From the NCBI RefSeq assembly GCF_007859315.1, contig NZ_VOHA01000005.1, positions 410,646 to 474,645 of the forward strand: a stretch of 64,000 nucleotides of DNA, written 5' to 3'. The notes beneath the pieces were generated by a model. The model saw nothing but the letters and a program-made list of their open reading frames with translations. It was not told the DNA's origin and did no database searches. Below, piece by piece: positions 18,388 through 28,835 of the stretch. This DNA comes from Reyranella sp. CPCC 100927 (GTDB lineage Bacteria > Pseudomonadota > Alphaproteobacteria > Reyranellales > Reyranellaceae). The position numbers were made by a program, and so were the translations under genes. Numbering within the stretch: position 1 is the stretch's first letter; every line of letters begins with the position of its first letter.

Positions 18388-19116
18388 ATGTCGAAGACTG
18401 CCGAAGCCACGATCACGAGCTATGCCGTGACCAAGCGCAACCGGGTCCAGCGCCTGCACGAGCGTGGCCGCTATGATCGCGACAGCGTGCATGCGATCCT
18501 CGACGCGGCGATGATCTGCCACATCGCCTATGTGATCGACGGCCAGCCTTTCTGCACGCCCACGGCATTCTGGCGCGAGGGTGACCATCTCTACTGGCAC
18601 GGCTCGGCAGCCAGCCGCATGTTGCGGGCGCAGAAGCCTGGCCTGCCGGTGTGTCTGACGGTGACCCACCTCGACAGCCTGGTGCTGGCGCGGTGCGGCT
18701 TCAACCACTCGGTCGACTACCGTTCGGCGATGTGCTTCGGCAAGGCGCACATCATCGACGATCCGGCCCAGAAAGCCGCCGCGCTCGACCGCATGATCGA
18801 CCGTTTCTATCCCGACCGGGCAGCGTCCCTGCGCACCAGCACCGAGCAGGAACTCAAGGCGACCACGGTCATCGGCATGGAGATCGAGGAAGCAGCCGGC
18901 AAGATCCGCTCCAAAGGCGTTGCGGATGAAGAGGAAGACTATGCCCTGCCGATCTACGCCGCCCGCATCCCGATCCAGACTGTGATGGGCGCGATCGAGC
19001 CCTGCCATCGGCTGACACCGGATGTGCCGAGGCCGGAGGGCTTGGCCGGCTTCACGCCGGGCCGCCGCCTGGACGAGGTGATGCAGGAAACCTATCGCAA
19101 ATCAGGTCTGCCCTGA
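18388..19116 (+). CDS. Pyridoxamine 5'-phosphate oxidase-like flavin-binding protein
   Basis: This 242-residue protein is of the PNPOx-like split-barrel group (Pyridox_ox_2/NimA-like). After an N-terminal VKRNRVQRLHERGRYDRD-type stretch come HAILDAAMICHIAYVIDGQPFCTPTAFWREGDHLYWHGSAASRML, DSLVLARCGFNHSVDYRSAM and ATTVIGMEIEEAAGKIRSKGV, the usual order for FMN-binding members. It could bind FMN or a heme precursor, but no reaction is known for this subgroup. GAGGAAG precedes the ATG at 18388. It lies in a row of same-strand genes (purC, this gene, dehydrogenase), each with its own 100-150-bp leader. Confidence 0.85.
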   Translation: MSKTAEATITSYAVTKRNRVQRLHERGRYDRDSVHAILDAAMICHIAYVIDGQPFCTPTAFWREGDHLYWHGSAASRMLRAQKPGLPVCLTVTHLDSLVLARCGFNHSVDYRSAMCFGKAHIIDDPAQKAAALDRMIDRFYPDRAASLRTSTEQELKATTVIGMEIEEAAGKIRSKGVADEEEDYALPIYAARIPIQTVMGAIEPCHRLTPDVPRPEGLAGFTPGRRLDEVMQETYRKSGLP

Positions 19117-19263
19117 CGGGAAAATGGGCGCTCCTCCCCTTGCCCGACGGCGTGCGCTGGGCCACTATCGCTATATCCCATCACGCATATGGCTCCGGTC
19201 CCATGGCGCTGGCGAATGCCGTATTCGTCAGGCTTTCATGCCGGAGCGTGGAGGAGACCGCTG

Positions 19264-20697
19264 ATGTATCCCGACGTTCAACTGCTCATCAATGGCGTCT
19301 GGACGCCAGCCGCCAGCAAGCGGACCCTGCCGGTCGTCAGCCCGGCCAGCGGCGAGGTGATCGGCACGGTGGCGCATGCCGAGCGCGCCGACCTCGACCG
19401 AGCCCTGGAAGCCGCCGAAAAAGGCTTCCAGGTCTGGCGTAAGGTCTCGGCCTTCGATCGCGCCAAGGTCATGCGCAAGGCCGCCGACCTGCTGCGCCAG
19501 CGCGCCGATGCCATCGCGCCGCTGATGACCCAGGAACAGGGCAAGCCGCTGGTGGAAGCCAAGGGCGAGGTCCTGGCCGGTGCCGACATCATCGACTGGT
19601 TCGCCGAAGAAGCCCGCCGTACCTATGGCCGCGTCGTGCCGGCGCGGGCGGACGGCATCTACCAGCTGGTGATCAAGGAGCCGGTCGGCCCCGTCGCGGC
19701 GTTCACACCGTGGAACTTCCCGATCAACCAGGTCGTGCGCAAGCTGTCCTGTGCCGTGGCAGCCGGCTGCTCGATCATCGTCAAGGCGCCGGAAGAAACC
19801 CCGGCCTCGCCAGCCGAACTGATCCGCTGCTTCGTCGACGCCGGCGTGCCGGCCGGCGTGGTGAACCTGGTCTACGGCGTGCCGGCGGAGATCTCCGAAT
19901 ATCTCATCCCGCACCCGATCATCCGCAAGATGTCGTTCACGGGCTCGACCGCGATCGGCAAGCAGCTGGCCGCGATCGCCGGCGCGCACATGAAACGCGT
20001 CACGATGGAACTGGGCGGCCATGCACCGGCCATCGTGTTCGACGACGCCGACGTGGATACGGCCAGCAAGCTGCTGGCCGGCGCGAAATATCGCAATGCC
20101 GGCCAGGTCTGTGTGTCACCGACCCGCGTGCTGGTGCAGGAGAAAGTCTACGACCGCTTCGTCGAAGGCTTCCTGCAGCACAGCAAGGGCGTGAAGGTCG
20201 GCGACGGACTAGAGTCCAGCACCACCATGGGGCCGCTGGCCAACCCGCGGCGTATCGACGCCATGCAGGCACTGATCGGCGATGCCACCAAGCGCGGCGC
20301 CACCGTCCGCGTCGGCGGCAACCGCATCGGCAACAAGGGCAACTTCTTCGAGCCGACCGTCATCACGGACGTGCCCAGGGACGCCCGTGTCATGAACGAG
20401 GAGCCGTTCGGTCCGCTGGCCATCATCTCGCCGTTCAGCTCGTTCGACGACGCGGTGACGGAAGCCAACCGGCTGCCCTACGGCCTCGCGTCTTACGCCT
20501 ACACGCGCTCGGCCAAGACCGCGAACGCCATCGCAGCTCAGGTCGAGGCCGGCATGATGTCGATCAACCATCATGGCCTCGCCCTGCCTGAGGTGCCGTT
20601 CGGCGGCGTCAAGGATTCGGGCTACGGCTCGGAGGGTGGTCTTGAGGCCATCGAGGGTTACCTGAACACCAAGTTCGTCACCCAGGCCGGCCTGTAG
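19264..20697 (+). CDS. NAD(P)-dependent succinate-semialdehyde dehydrogenase-type aldehyde dehydrogenase
   Basis: This 477-residue aldehyde dehydrogenase is of the GabD/SSADH-like branch. Recognised parts are [90 protein letters not shown], catalytic Glu in MELGGHAP and nucleophile Cys in [13 protein letters not shown]. The [15 protein letters not shown] and [16 protein letters not shown] motifs close the protein. GGAGGAG precedes the ATG at 19264. A 12-bp-stem hairpin separates it from the convergent glutathione S-transferase gene. It would oxidise succinate semialdehyde or a similar omega-oxo acid to the acid. Confidence 0.9.
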   Translation: MYPDVQLLINGVWTPAASKRTLPVVSPASGEVIGTVAHAERADLDRALEAAEKGFQVWRKVSAFDRAKVMRKAADLLRQRADAIAPLMTQEQGKPLVEAKGEVLAGADIIDWFAEEARRTYGRVVPARADGIYQLVIKEPVGPVAAFTPWNFPINQVVRKLSCAVAAGCSIIVKAPEETPASPAELIRCFVDAGVPAGVVNLVYGVPAEISEYLIPHPIIRKMSFTGSTAIGKQLAAIAGAHMKRVTMELGGHAPAIVFDDADVDTASKLLAGAKYRNAGQVCVSPTRVLVQEKVYDRFVEGFLQHSKGVKVGDGLESSTTMGPLANPRRIDAMQALIGDATKRGATVRVGGNRIGNKGNFFEPTVITDVPRDARVMNEEPFGPLAIISPFSSFDDAVTEANRLPYGLASYAYTRSAKTANAIAAQVEAGMMSINHHGLALPEVPFGGVKDSGYGSEGGLEAIEGYLNTKFVTQAGL

Positions 20698-20706
20698 CTC
20701 AGAAAT

Positions 20707-20737
20707 CGGTGCCGTGCCGATATCAGGCACGGCACCG
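20707..20737. terminator. Bidirectional terminator-like hairpin
   Basis: A perfect 12-bp stem (20707-20718 CGGTGCCGTGCC with 20726-20737) around a 7-base loop fills the 42-bp gap between two convergent genes. There is no long T-run on either side, so termination would depend on the stem or on Rho. Confidence 0.6.
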
Positions 20738-20739
20738 CC

Positions 20740-21351
20740 TTAGGCATTCGGCAGCGTTGAACTGAAAGCGTCGAGCCTGGCGGCTGACCGAACCAGGGTA
20801 TCGAGCGCAGCGAATCGTCCTTCAGGCGCCAGGTGAGGCATATCGAAGCGCATCGCCTGCACCGCAACGACGGTCGTGACATCGGCCTGCGTCAGCGCGT
20901 CGCCCACCAGCCACGGTCCCTGCACCATCCCGTCCAGTGCCTGAAGGGCCGTCTCTATCTGTCCTTCCAGGCGTTCCAGCCATGGCTGCCAGACGTGACT
21001 GTCAGGCCGCTTGGTGCGCTCGTAGTATGCCGCGACATACTTGTCGGCCGCGCCGGTGGCCAGCGCCACCATCCGGTTGACCTGCCGGCGCTGCGGCCCT
21101 GACCGCGGCGTCAGCGCGCGCGCCGGCCCGACCATCTCATCGAGATGATCGATGATCATGCCGCTGTCGATGACAAGCTCGTCGTTGTCGAGAACGAGCG
21201 CCGGCACCCGTCCCAGAGGATTGAAGCCGCGGATGATCACAGCGTCCCGGTCGGTGGCGACCGGACGATGCTCGAACGGCAGCGCGTAGATCTTCAAGGT
21301 CACCGCCACGCGCCGCACGAAGGGCGACGAATATGAGCCGATCAGCAGCAT
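20740..21351 (-). CDS. Glutathione S-transferase family protein
   Basis: This 203-residue cytosolic GST-fold protein has an N-terminal thioredoxin-like domain, MLLIGSYSSPFVRRVAVTLKIYALPFEHRPV, with the active-site serine in SSPFVRR. The conserved cis-proline motif is GRVPALVLDNDELVIDSGMIIDHLDE, and the all-helical C-terminal domain contains PWLVGDALTQADVTTVVAVQAM. It would conjugate or reduce electrophilic substrates with glutathione. The gene starts 9 bp after the acetamidase stop on the same strand, so the two may be co-transcribed. Confidence 0.9.
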   Translation of the reverse strand: MLLIGSYSSPFVRRVAVTLKIYALPFEHRPVATDRDAVIIRGFNPLGRVPALVLDNDELVIDSGMIIDHLDEMVGPARALTPRSGPQRRQVNRMVALATGAADKYVAAYYERTKRPDSHVWQPWLERLEGQIETALQALDGMVQGPWLVGDALTQADVTTVVAVQAMRFDMPHLAPEGRFAALDTLVRSAARLDAFSSTLPNA

Positions 21352-21360
21352 GCGCGGGCG

Positions 21361-22503
21361 CTAACGCTCGAAGATGTCGAGCGGCAAGACTGCCGAAACG
21401 GTCATGTTGGGGACGTCGACGACCTGGCTGATGCGCAGATCGACCGCGACACTGGCGATACAGTACGCCTGCTCGCGCGTGAGGCTGTAGGCGTCGGCGA
21501 TGTAGTCGATCATGTTGACCAGGGCATTGCGCGCCGCCAGCGTGATGTCTTCCGATTCGGCCCGGCCATCGCTGCGCACTGACATGCCGGTCGTGGCGTA
21601 GTAGCCCTTGCTTGGCGTCACGCCGTGAGCGCCATGCACGCCTGCTGCGCCATGGTGCGCGTGCCCGCCATGGGCATAGGACGGGTCGCGCTGCCTGCGC
21701 CGCGTCGCCTCGCCCTTCAGCACCTCGAAGCGGGCCACGAACGTCGCCGAGGTCTCGACCGCTGTGCCGCAGGATTCGCCATCGCCTTGCGCGAAATGCG
21801 CATCCCCAACCGAGAACAGCGCACCCGGCACTTGCACCGGCAGATAGAGGGTGGCGCCGGCGGTGAGTTGCTTGATATCGAAATTGCCGCCGGTTTCGTG
21901 CGGCGCGATCGTGCGCACGGCACGCGCCGCGATACCTTCGGTGGCCGGTACGGCGCCGACCGCATCCGGTGGCATCACGATGCCGCCGCGACCGGCCAGC
22001 TCCGCCTCGCGGGCCACGATGCGCTTGAGCAAGTCGTGCGACGGCGCCACCCCCATCACGCCCATGAACGGCGCGCCGGCGATGCGTATGCCGGGCAGTT
22101 GCTCGGACCTGGCAAAGCCGTCGGCCATTTCCCAATGCACCAGGAAGGGCGTGGTGAAGAGGTCACGCAGGAAGCCGAAGCCGGGCATGATCAAGGTGAA
22201 GCCGCGGCTGGCCGGCAGGATCTGCTCGATCTTCACCGCCAGCAGGTCGCCTGGCTGCGCGCCGTCGACATACACCGGCCCGGTCAGCGGATGGACGCGC
22301 CCCATCTCGATGCTGGCAAGGTCAGCGGCCGTCCAGCGCGGCGTGATCTGACCGTCGAGGCCATCCAGTGTTTCCATCTCGACCGTCGAGCCAGATGCGA
22401 TGCGAACCGCCGGCGCAATGTCGGGATGCCAGCGGTTATGGCCTTTGTCGGCCTGGCGTGCCAGCGGCAGCGCTGGATCGATATGGATGTGCGTATGTGC
22501 CAT
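21361..22503 (-). CDS. Acetamidase/formamidase family protein
   Basis: This 380-residue FmdA_AmdA family amidase hydrolyses short-chain amides such as formamide or acetamide to ammonia and the acid. Conserved blocks seen are HIDPALPLARQADKGHNRWHPD, GRVHPLTGPVYVDGAQPGDLLAVKI, GFGFLRDLF, HETGGNFDIKQLTAGATLYLPVQVPGALFSVGDAHFAQGDGE and MIDYIADAYSLTREQAYCIASVAVDLRISQVVDVPN. A histidine- and glycine-rich insert near residues 295-310 (YAHGGHAHHGAAGVHGAHG) is unusual and may bind metal. The ATG at 22503 is preferred over an upstream ATG because a GGGGGGA ribosome site precedes it. The ammonia product could feed the adjacent glutamate dehydrogenase. Confidence 0.9.
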   Translation of the reverse strand: MAHTHIHIDPALPLARQADKGHNRWHPDIAPAVRIASGSTVEMETLDGLDGQITPRWTAADLASIEMGRVHPLTGPVYVDGAQPGDLLAVKIEQILPASRGFTLIMPGFGFLRDLFTTPFLVHWEMADGFARSEQLPGIRIAGAPFMGVMGVAPSHDLLKRIVAREAELAGRGGIVMPPDAVGAVPATEGIAARAVRTIAPHETGGNFDIKQLTAGATLYLPVQVPGALFSVGDAHFAQGDGESCGTAVETSATFVARFEVLKGEATRRRQRDPSYAHGGHAHHGAAGVHGAHGVTPSKGYYATTGMSVRSDGRAESEDITLAARNALVNMIDYIADAYSLTREQAYCIASVAVDLRISQVVDVPNMTVSAVLPLDIFER

Positions 22504-22538
22504 GGAGTCCCCCCAAGCGATCAACGCAGAAACAATAA

Positions 22539-24005
<1,467 letters not shown>

Positions 24006-24011
24006 AGAGGT

Positions 24012-24041
24012 GGGCGGCGGTGCTTCATGCATCGCCGCCTC
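24012..24041. terminator. Hairpin between convergent gdhA and btuD
   Basis: A GC-rich imperfect hairpin (GGCGGCG near 24013 pairing with CGCCGCC at 24033-24039, with extra pairs GCGGTGC/GCATCGC) fills the short gap between the two convergent stop codons. No T-run is present. Confidence 0.45.
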
Positions 24042-24044
24042 TGC

Positions 24045-24812
24045 TTACGGCATCGGCAACTGGTCAGCCTGGTTTCGGGCGTAGAGCAGCCGGCTATCGC
24101 CGATGAACAGCCGCTCGAACCGAACACCAAATGCTGCATCAAGACGACGGTCATCGAAGAGGTCCCTCGCCTCGCCCTCGATGATAATCCGGCCGGCGTC
24201 CATCAGGATGACCCGATCGAAGAAGCGAAACGCCAGATCGATGTCGTGCATGACCACGACGGACAGGTGTTCGCGACCACGCTGAGCGAGACGCTCGACC
24301 AGTGCCAGGCGATGGCGGACGTCAAGGCTGGCCCCCGGCTCGTCCGCCAGAAGGATGGGCGGGTCGGTCGCCAGCACCGCCGCCAGAATAGCCCGTGCCT
24401 GTTCGCCGCCGGAAAGAGTCGACCACCGCCGCCGTTGCAACGCCGACAGGTCGAAACGCGCGAGCGTCGCTGTGATCGTATCACCGATGGCCCGGCCAGC
24501 CCCTTCGAGGCGTATGCGCAAAAGGTCATCGATGGTGAGATCCCAGTGCGGTGCGAAGTGCTGCGGCAGATAGCCGATCCGGGCGACCCGCTCCCGCACC
24601 GGCACGCCCGACAGATCGCGATCACCGAGCAGGATCCTGCCCGCCTCGGGTATCTCCAGTCCGGCAAGCTGCTTGAGCAATGTCGATTTGCCGGCGCCGT
24701 TCGGGCCGATGATCGCGACCGAGCCGCTGCGCGGCAGCGCGACACTCACGGCATGGAGGATCGACATGCCGCCGCGGCGGGTGGTTACTGTCTCAGCCCG
24801 CAGCGCGCTCAT
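24045..24812 (-). CDS. btuD: Cobalamin ABC transporter ATP-binding protein (BtuD-like)
   Basis: This 255-residue ATPase is of the FecE/BtuD family. It shows Walker A GPNGAGKST (about residues 35-43), Q-loop IGYLPQHFAPHWDLT, signature LSGGEQARAILAAVL, Walker B ILLADEPGASLDV and the switch histidine VVMHDIDLAFRF. It overlaps the permease gene by 4 bp. The family also includes ferric-siderophore transporters. The assignment to cobalamin rests on its place at the end of an operon headed by a cobalamin riboswitch and a BtuB-like receptor. Confidence 0.85.
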   Translation of the reverse strand: MSALRAETVTTRRGGMSILHAVSVALPRSGSVAIIGPNGAGKSTLLKQLAGLEIPEAGRILLGDRDLSGVPVRERVARIGYLPQHFAPHWDLTIDDLLRIRLEGAGRAIGDTITATLARFDLSALQRRRWSTLSGGEQARAILAAVLATDPPILLADEPGASLDVRHRLALVERLAQRGREHLSVVVMHDIDLAFRFFDRVILMDAGRIIIEGEARDLFDDRRLDAAFGVRFERLFIGDSRLLYARNQADQLPMP

Positions 24813-25789
24813 GACCGCAACCGCCGTGCCAGAAGCACGATGAAAAATGGACCGCCGGCAACCGCCGTGACCAGACCAAGCGGAATTTCCGCCGGCGGCA
24901 GGGCGGCCCGCGCGATGGCATCGGCAAGAATGACGATGATCGCACCCGTCAAGGCACTGGCGGCCAGCAGCGGCCGATGCAGGGGCCCGACCGCCCAGCG
25001 GGCGATGTGCGGCGCAGCCAATCCGACGAAGGCGACCAAACCGCCGAAGGCGACAGCCGCAGCGACGACAGCGGCCCCCACGAGAATGGCCATCGGGATG
25101 AAGCGACGAACGTCGAGCCCGAAGCCCTGCGCAATCGCTTCACCTAACCCGAGTTGATCCAGGCCACGCGCCACCAGCCACGTCGCGGCCAACCCCAGCG
25201 CCGACAGCACAGCCAACAGGCCCAGGCCGGACCAGCTCGGCGTTTGCAACCCACCCAACACCCAGCTCAACACGATCTGCAGGCTCACCGTCTCGTCCGA
25301 CAACGCCAGCATGAGAAAAGACCGCAATGCACCCAGGACGGCGGCGATGGCGACACCGGCGAGCAGAACGCCCGCGGTATCGATGGCGCCGGCCACGCGC
25401 GACACGCCGATCACCAGGACTGTCGCCCCCCAGGCGCCGGCGAAGGCCAAGGCCGGCAGCAGCAGCGCTTGCGGCACGCCCAGCGGCACCAGCAGCGCGA
25501 CAGTTGCGCCCAGTGCGGCGCCACCGGCCGAACCGAGCAGATAGGGTTCCGCCAGCGGATTGCGGAACACACCCTGGAAAACCGCACCGCCCAGCCCCAG
25601 CAAAGCACCGACGCACGCTGCGGCCAGCACGCGGGGAATGCGCCAGTCGACCAGCAATCGGCTGCGCATGTCCTCGCCGGCAGCGATCGCCTTCACCAGC
25701 GTAAACGGGCTGACCCAGTCGTGCCCGGCGCATCCCGCGGCGACCAGCGCCAGCAGCAACAGTGCCGACAACCATAACCACGGCTTCAC
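24809..25789 (-). CDS. btuC: Cobalamin ABC transporter permease (BtuC-like, FecCD family)
   Basis: This 326-residue inner-membrane protein of the FecCD family has about nine to ten hydrophobic segments. Family motifs are DWRIPRVLAAACVGALLGLGGAVFQGVFRNPLAEPYLLGSAGGAALGA (residues about 48-95), SWVLGGLQTPSW, GLDVRRFIPMAILVGA and VAFGGLVAFVGLAAPHIARWAVGPLHRPLLAASALTGA. The last two contain the loop that contacts BtuD. It overlaps both neighbours by 4 bp. The riboswitch upstream of the operon makes vitamin B12 or a corrinoid the likely substrate. Confidence 0.87.
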   Translation of the reverse strand: MKPWLWLSALLLLALVAAGCAGHDWVSPFTLVKAIAAGEDMRSRLLVDWRIPRVLAAACVGALLGLGGAVFQGVFRNPLAEPYLLGSAGGAALGATVALLVPLGVPQALLLPALAFAGAWGATVLVIGVSRVAGAIDTAGVLLAGVAIAAVLGALRSFLMLALSDETVSLQIVLSWVLGGLQTPSWSGLGLLAVLSALGLAATWLVARGLDQLGLGEAIAQGFGLDVRRFIPMAILVGAAVVAAAVAFGGLVAFVGLAAPHIARWAVGPLHRPLLAASALTGAIIVILADAIARAALPPAEIPLGLVTAVAGGPFFIVLLARRLRS

Positions 25790-26673
25790 GGCGTTTCCCC
25801 GCTCTGCGGGTGCAACCGCGCGGCAAGCCGTTCGATGCCATCGATGGTTCGTGGGCCCGGAATGAGGAACTCGGCCCGGGGCACCGTATAGGCTTTCTTT
25901 GCCAGAACAGCCTTCAGGTCACGCCACCCCGATTGCTGGATAAGTTCGTCGAGGTCCTGCTGTCTGCCTGCAAACAAGAGCACGTCCGGATCCGCCGCGA
26001 GCACGGCCTCCGGCGAGACCTGCGGGACAACGCCCTTTCCCCCCAGTGCGAACCGCGCACCGGCGCGGACGATCGCATCGCCGGTGTAGGTGTCAGGCCG
26101 CGCCACCAGCAGCAAACCATTGCCCAGTCGCCCCGTGATCATCACCACACGTGGTGGCACGCGGCCTTTGGTCCGCGACTCGACCTTCTGAAGTCGTGCC
26201 TCAAGCGCGCCCGTGACACGCTCTCCTTGAGCCGGCACGCCCAGGACCTGCGCAACCAGGCGCAGGTTGGAGAGGACTTCATCGACGCTTCTGCTGAGCA
26301 GGACGATCACGGGAACGCCGAGCCGTTCCATCGGATCGACCAGCTGGTGGGCGGCTTGCCGCGACGGTGTCACGATCAGCAGGTCCGGACGCTGGGCCAC
26401 CACGGCATCGACGGAGAAACCGAGGCGCCCGCCGACCAGGGGCCGGTCGAGGACCCCCGGCGGATAACGCGTATATGCCTCGATACCGACGATGCGGTCG
26501 GCCTGTCCAAGCGCGGCCACGAGTTCCGTGTTGGAGGCGAAAATCGTCACGACGCGCTGGGGTGGCGCTGGGACGTCGACACGACGTCCCAACGCATCCT
26601 GGATGGTCACCGGTTGAGCGTGAGCCGGCAGCACCGACATCAGTCCCACCAGCAACCACGCCGCGACTCGCAT
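25786..26673 (-). CDS. btuF: Cobalamin ABC transporter periplasmic binding protein (BtuF-like)
   Basis: This 295-residue protein of the BtuF/FecB periplasmic binding family has a signal peptide at residues 1-19 (MRVAAWLLVGLMSVLPAHA). There is no lipobox cysteine. Two lobes follow: TIQDALGRRVDVPAPPQRVVTIFASNTELVAALG, ADRIVGIEAYTRYPP, VDAVVAQRPDLLIVTPSR and VSPEAVLAADPDVLLFAGRQQ. The ATG at 26673 shares a base with the stop codon of the receptor gene (TGATG), showing translational coupling. A longer open frame upstream overlaps btuB in another frame and is not coding. It captures the corrinoid delivered by the outer-membrane receptor. Confidence 0.87.
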   Translation of the reverse strand: MRVAAWLLVGLMSVLPAHAQPVTIQDALGRRVDVPAPPQRVVTIFASNTELVAALGQADRIVGIEAYTRYPPGVLDRPLVGGRLGFSVDAVVAQRPDLLIVTPSRQAAHQLVDPMERLGVPVIVLLSRSVDEVLSNLRLVAQVLGVPAQGERVTGALEARLQKVESRTKGRVPPRVVMITGRLGNGLLLVARPDTYTGDAIVRAGARFALGGKGVVPQVSPEAVLAADPDVLLFAGRQQDLDELIQQSGWRDLKAVLAKKAYTVPRAEFLIPGPRTIDGIERLAARLHPQSGETP

Positions 26674-28835
26674 CAGAAACGCGCCCGCAGGCCGATCTGA
26701 AACTCGCGTCCCGGCATGGAGGTACCACACCCGCCGTTCTGGAAACGCCGATCGGCAATACAGTCCGGTTTGTCGAGAGCGATGAAGATCGGATGCTTGT
26801 TGGTGTTGAACACATTGTTCACGGCACCGAACAGGCTCACCCCCTTCACCACTTCGATCTCTCCTCGCAAATTCCACACCCAGAACGGCGCCTTGCGATG
26901 GATGTATTCCCGGAACGGCTCGGCACCGGGCACCAGCAGGTTCTCCTCGGTGTTGTACCACATGGGTCCACGCAGCAGTCCATTGACCTGGATCGACCAG
27001 GCACGCCCCGACTCGCTTGTCTGGCCGAACCGGGTGCCGATGCTTGCTTCGTAGCGGTACATGCGTTCGACATGATTGCTGTTGGCGTTGGCGGTAACAC
27101 CTTTGTCTTTCATGCGGAAATTGTAATAGCCGCCGGCAAACACGCTCCACTGCCAGACGCCCGCCTCTACGCGCGCGGTGCGCAGCACGTCGACGTCGAT
27201 ACTGAGTTCAACCCCCTGAACCACGATGTCATCCGGGTTGTTGACGTAGTCCGACGTATTGGGTGCGCCGGGACGAAGCCGCGTCGTGATCCGATCCATG
27301 ATCGTGTTCTGGAACAAGGCTCCATCCAGGCGCCAACCGGGCTGTGCGACCGATACACCGGCCTCGATCTGGCGGCTCTTCTCCGGACGCAAGCTCGGAT
27401 TGCCGAAGATGCGACCGCCGCCGACCGCAGTGAAGTCGGCAGCCAGTTCACTCGCTGTCGGTGCGCGAAAGCCGGATGAAGCCCCAGCCCGCAGCGTGAG
27501 CCAGTCGAGCGCCTTGAACGACACGCCTGCCGAATACGTGAGCGCCGTGTAGTTCTCAGTCCGATTGCGTTGAAGCGCCAGATTGGGCGTGTCATCAAAC
27601 GTCGTCCGTCCGAACGTATAGCGCAGGCCGCCGCGCACGGTCAGCCGACTGTCGAAGAAGCTCTGGGCATCCTCGACGTAAAGAGCGTGGACCGAATCAG
27701 TCGCATCATTGTCGTATGGCGGCACCTGCGCCAGCGTCGTCCCCGGCACGCCGACGCGAGTGCGTGTCGAGCGCAAAACGCTGCGCTCCCAGTCCCAGCC
27801 GAGCAGCAGGTCATTGCCCGCCCAGGGCGTGATACGAGGCTGCACGCGGGTACCCATGACCACGAGTTTTCGGCGGTTGTGATCCGAAATCGTTCCCGGT
27901 CCGGGTAGATTGCCGTTACGCACGACCGGTGAGGCCCAGTAGAAGTTATCGATATCGCGCACGGCATAGAATTGCGCGAACCAGCTCAACCAGCCGGCGT
28001 CGATCTTGCCGCTATAGCCAAGATCAATCGACTGGTTGAAGCGATCATCAACACTGATGACGTTGGCGCCCGAGCCACGAAAGCCGACATCGTAGATGCC
28101 GTCGGTGCGCGCCGTCAGGTCTAGGCGGTGGTTGTCCGACACCTGCCAGCCCACCGACGCTGTCACGCCTGCGCGTTTCCAGGCCGTGTTGTCCGCCCGA
28201 CCGCCTTTGCCGCCGACGTGGTAGTCGGAACGGCGACCACCAGTGACACCCAGGTACCAGTCGAAATTCTGGTGCGTGCCGCCGGTCTGAGCGTGCCCCT
28301 GCAACAGTCCCCACGAACCGCCGGACAGTTCCACCAGATTGCCGGGTGCCGAACGTCCCGTCTTCATGATGACGTTGATGACGCCGCCCATGTTCTGGCT
28401 GCCATAGACAACCGAAGACGGACCACGGACGATCTCGATGCGCTCGACATCCGCCGGCGACAGCTTGGAGAGATTGGCTGTGCCGGCCCGGTGGCCGTTG
28501 ATCAGCACCAGGACCTGCCCGCGAAAATCACGGCCCTGCCCGTCGCTGGCGGCACCGCGAATGTTCATCGAGGTCTGGCCCGGCGTCCATTCGCTGAGAA
28601 ACCCGACGGCGTTCTCCGCCAGCAGGTCGGTCAGCGATCGCGCGCGCGAACGCTCGATCGTGTCGCTGTCGATCACCTGGACCGTACCCACGATCCGGCT
28701 GCGTTTCTCCGGCCGGGCGGTGGCTGTCACGACAACCGGATCGACCACCACGGGCTCCTGGGCCAAAGCCGTGCCGCCGGACGTGACGGGCAACGCAAGC
28801 GTGGCCAGGGCGATTCCCAGAAGGCGCCGGCTCAT
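26673..28835 (-). CDS. btuB: TonB-dependent outer-membrane receptor, probably for cobalamin (BtuB-like)
   Basis: This 720-residue protein has a signal peptide (MSRRLLGIALATLALPVTSGG, cleaved near ALA-QEP) and a TonB-box-like DPVVVTATARPEKR. The plug domain shows SLTDLLAENAVGFLS, INIRGAAS-like MNIRGAASDGQGRDF, VLVLINGHR and the VERIEIVRGPSSVVYGSQNMGGVINVIMK signature. The 22-strand barrel follows and ends in the aromatic terminus QIGLRARF. The ATG at 28835 has GGAGG just upstream and overlaps the methyltransferase stop (ATGA). The receptor family covers many ligands. Cobalamin is inferred from the upstream riboswitch and the linked BtuFCD genes. Confidence 0.9.
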   Translation of the reverse strand: MSRRLLGIALATLALPVTSGGTALAQEPVVVDPVVVTATARPEKRSRIVGTVQVIDSDTIERSRARSLTDLLAENAVGFLSEWTPGQTSMNIRGAASDGQGRDFRGQVLVLINGHRAGTANLSKLSPADVERIEIVRGPSSVVYGSQNMGGVINVIMKTGRSAPGNLVELSGGSWGLLQGHAQTGGTHQNFDWYLGVTGGRRSDYHVGGKGGRADNTAWKRAGVTASVGWQVSDNHRLDLTARTDGIYDVGFRGSGANVISVDDRFNQSIDLGYSGKIDAGWLSWFAQFYAVRDIDNFYWASPVVRNGNLPGPGTISDHNRRKLVVMGTRVQPRITPWAGNDLLLGWDWERSVLRSTRTRVGVPGTTLAQVPPYDNDATDSVHALYVEDAQSFFDSRLTVRGGLRYTFGRTTFDDTPNLALQRNRTENYTALTYSAGVSFKALDWLTLRAGASSGFRAPTASELAADFTAVGGGRIFGNPSLRPEKSRQIEAGVSVAQPGWRLDGALFQNTIMDRITTRLRPGAPNTSDYVNNPDDIVVQGVELSIDVDVLRTARVEAGVWQWSVFAGGYYNFRMKDKGVTANANSNHVERMYRYEASIGTRFGQTSESGRAWSIQVNGLLRGPMWYNTEENLLVPGAEPFREYIHRKAPFWVWNLRGEIEVVKGVSLFGAVNNVFNTNKHPIFIALDKPDCIADRRFQNGGCGTSMPGREFQIGLRARF

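Noticed and set aside
26674..27150. N-terminal extension of the BtuF-like frame
   Set aside because: It overlaps btuB in another frame. The signal peptide at 26673 marks the true start.
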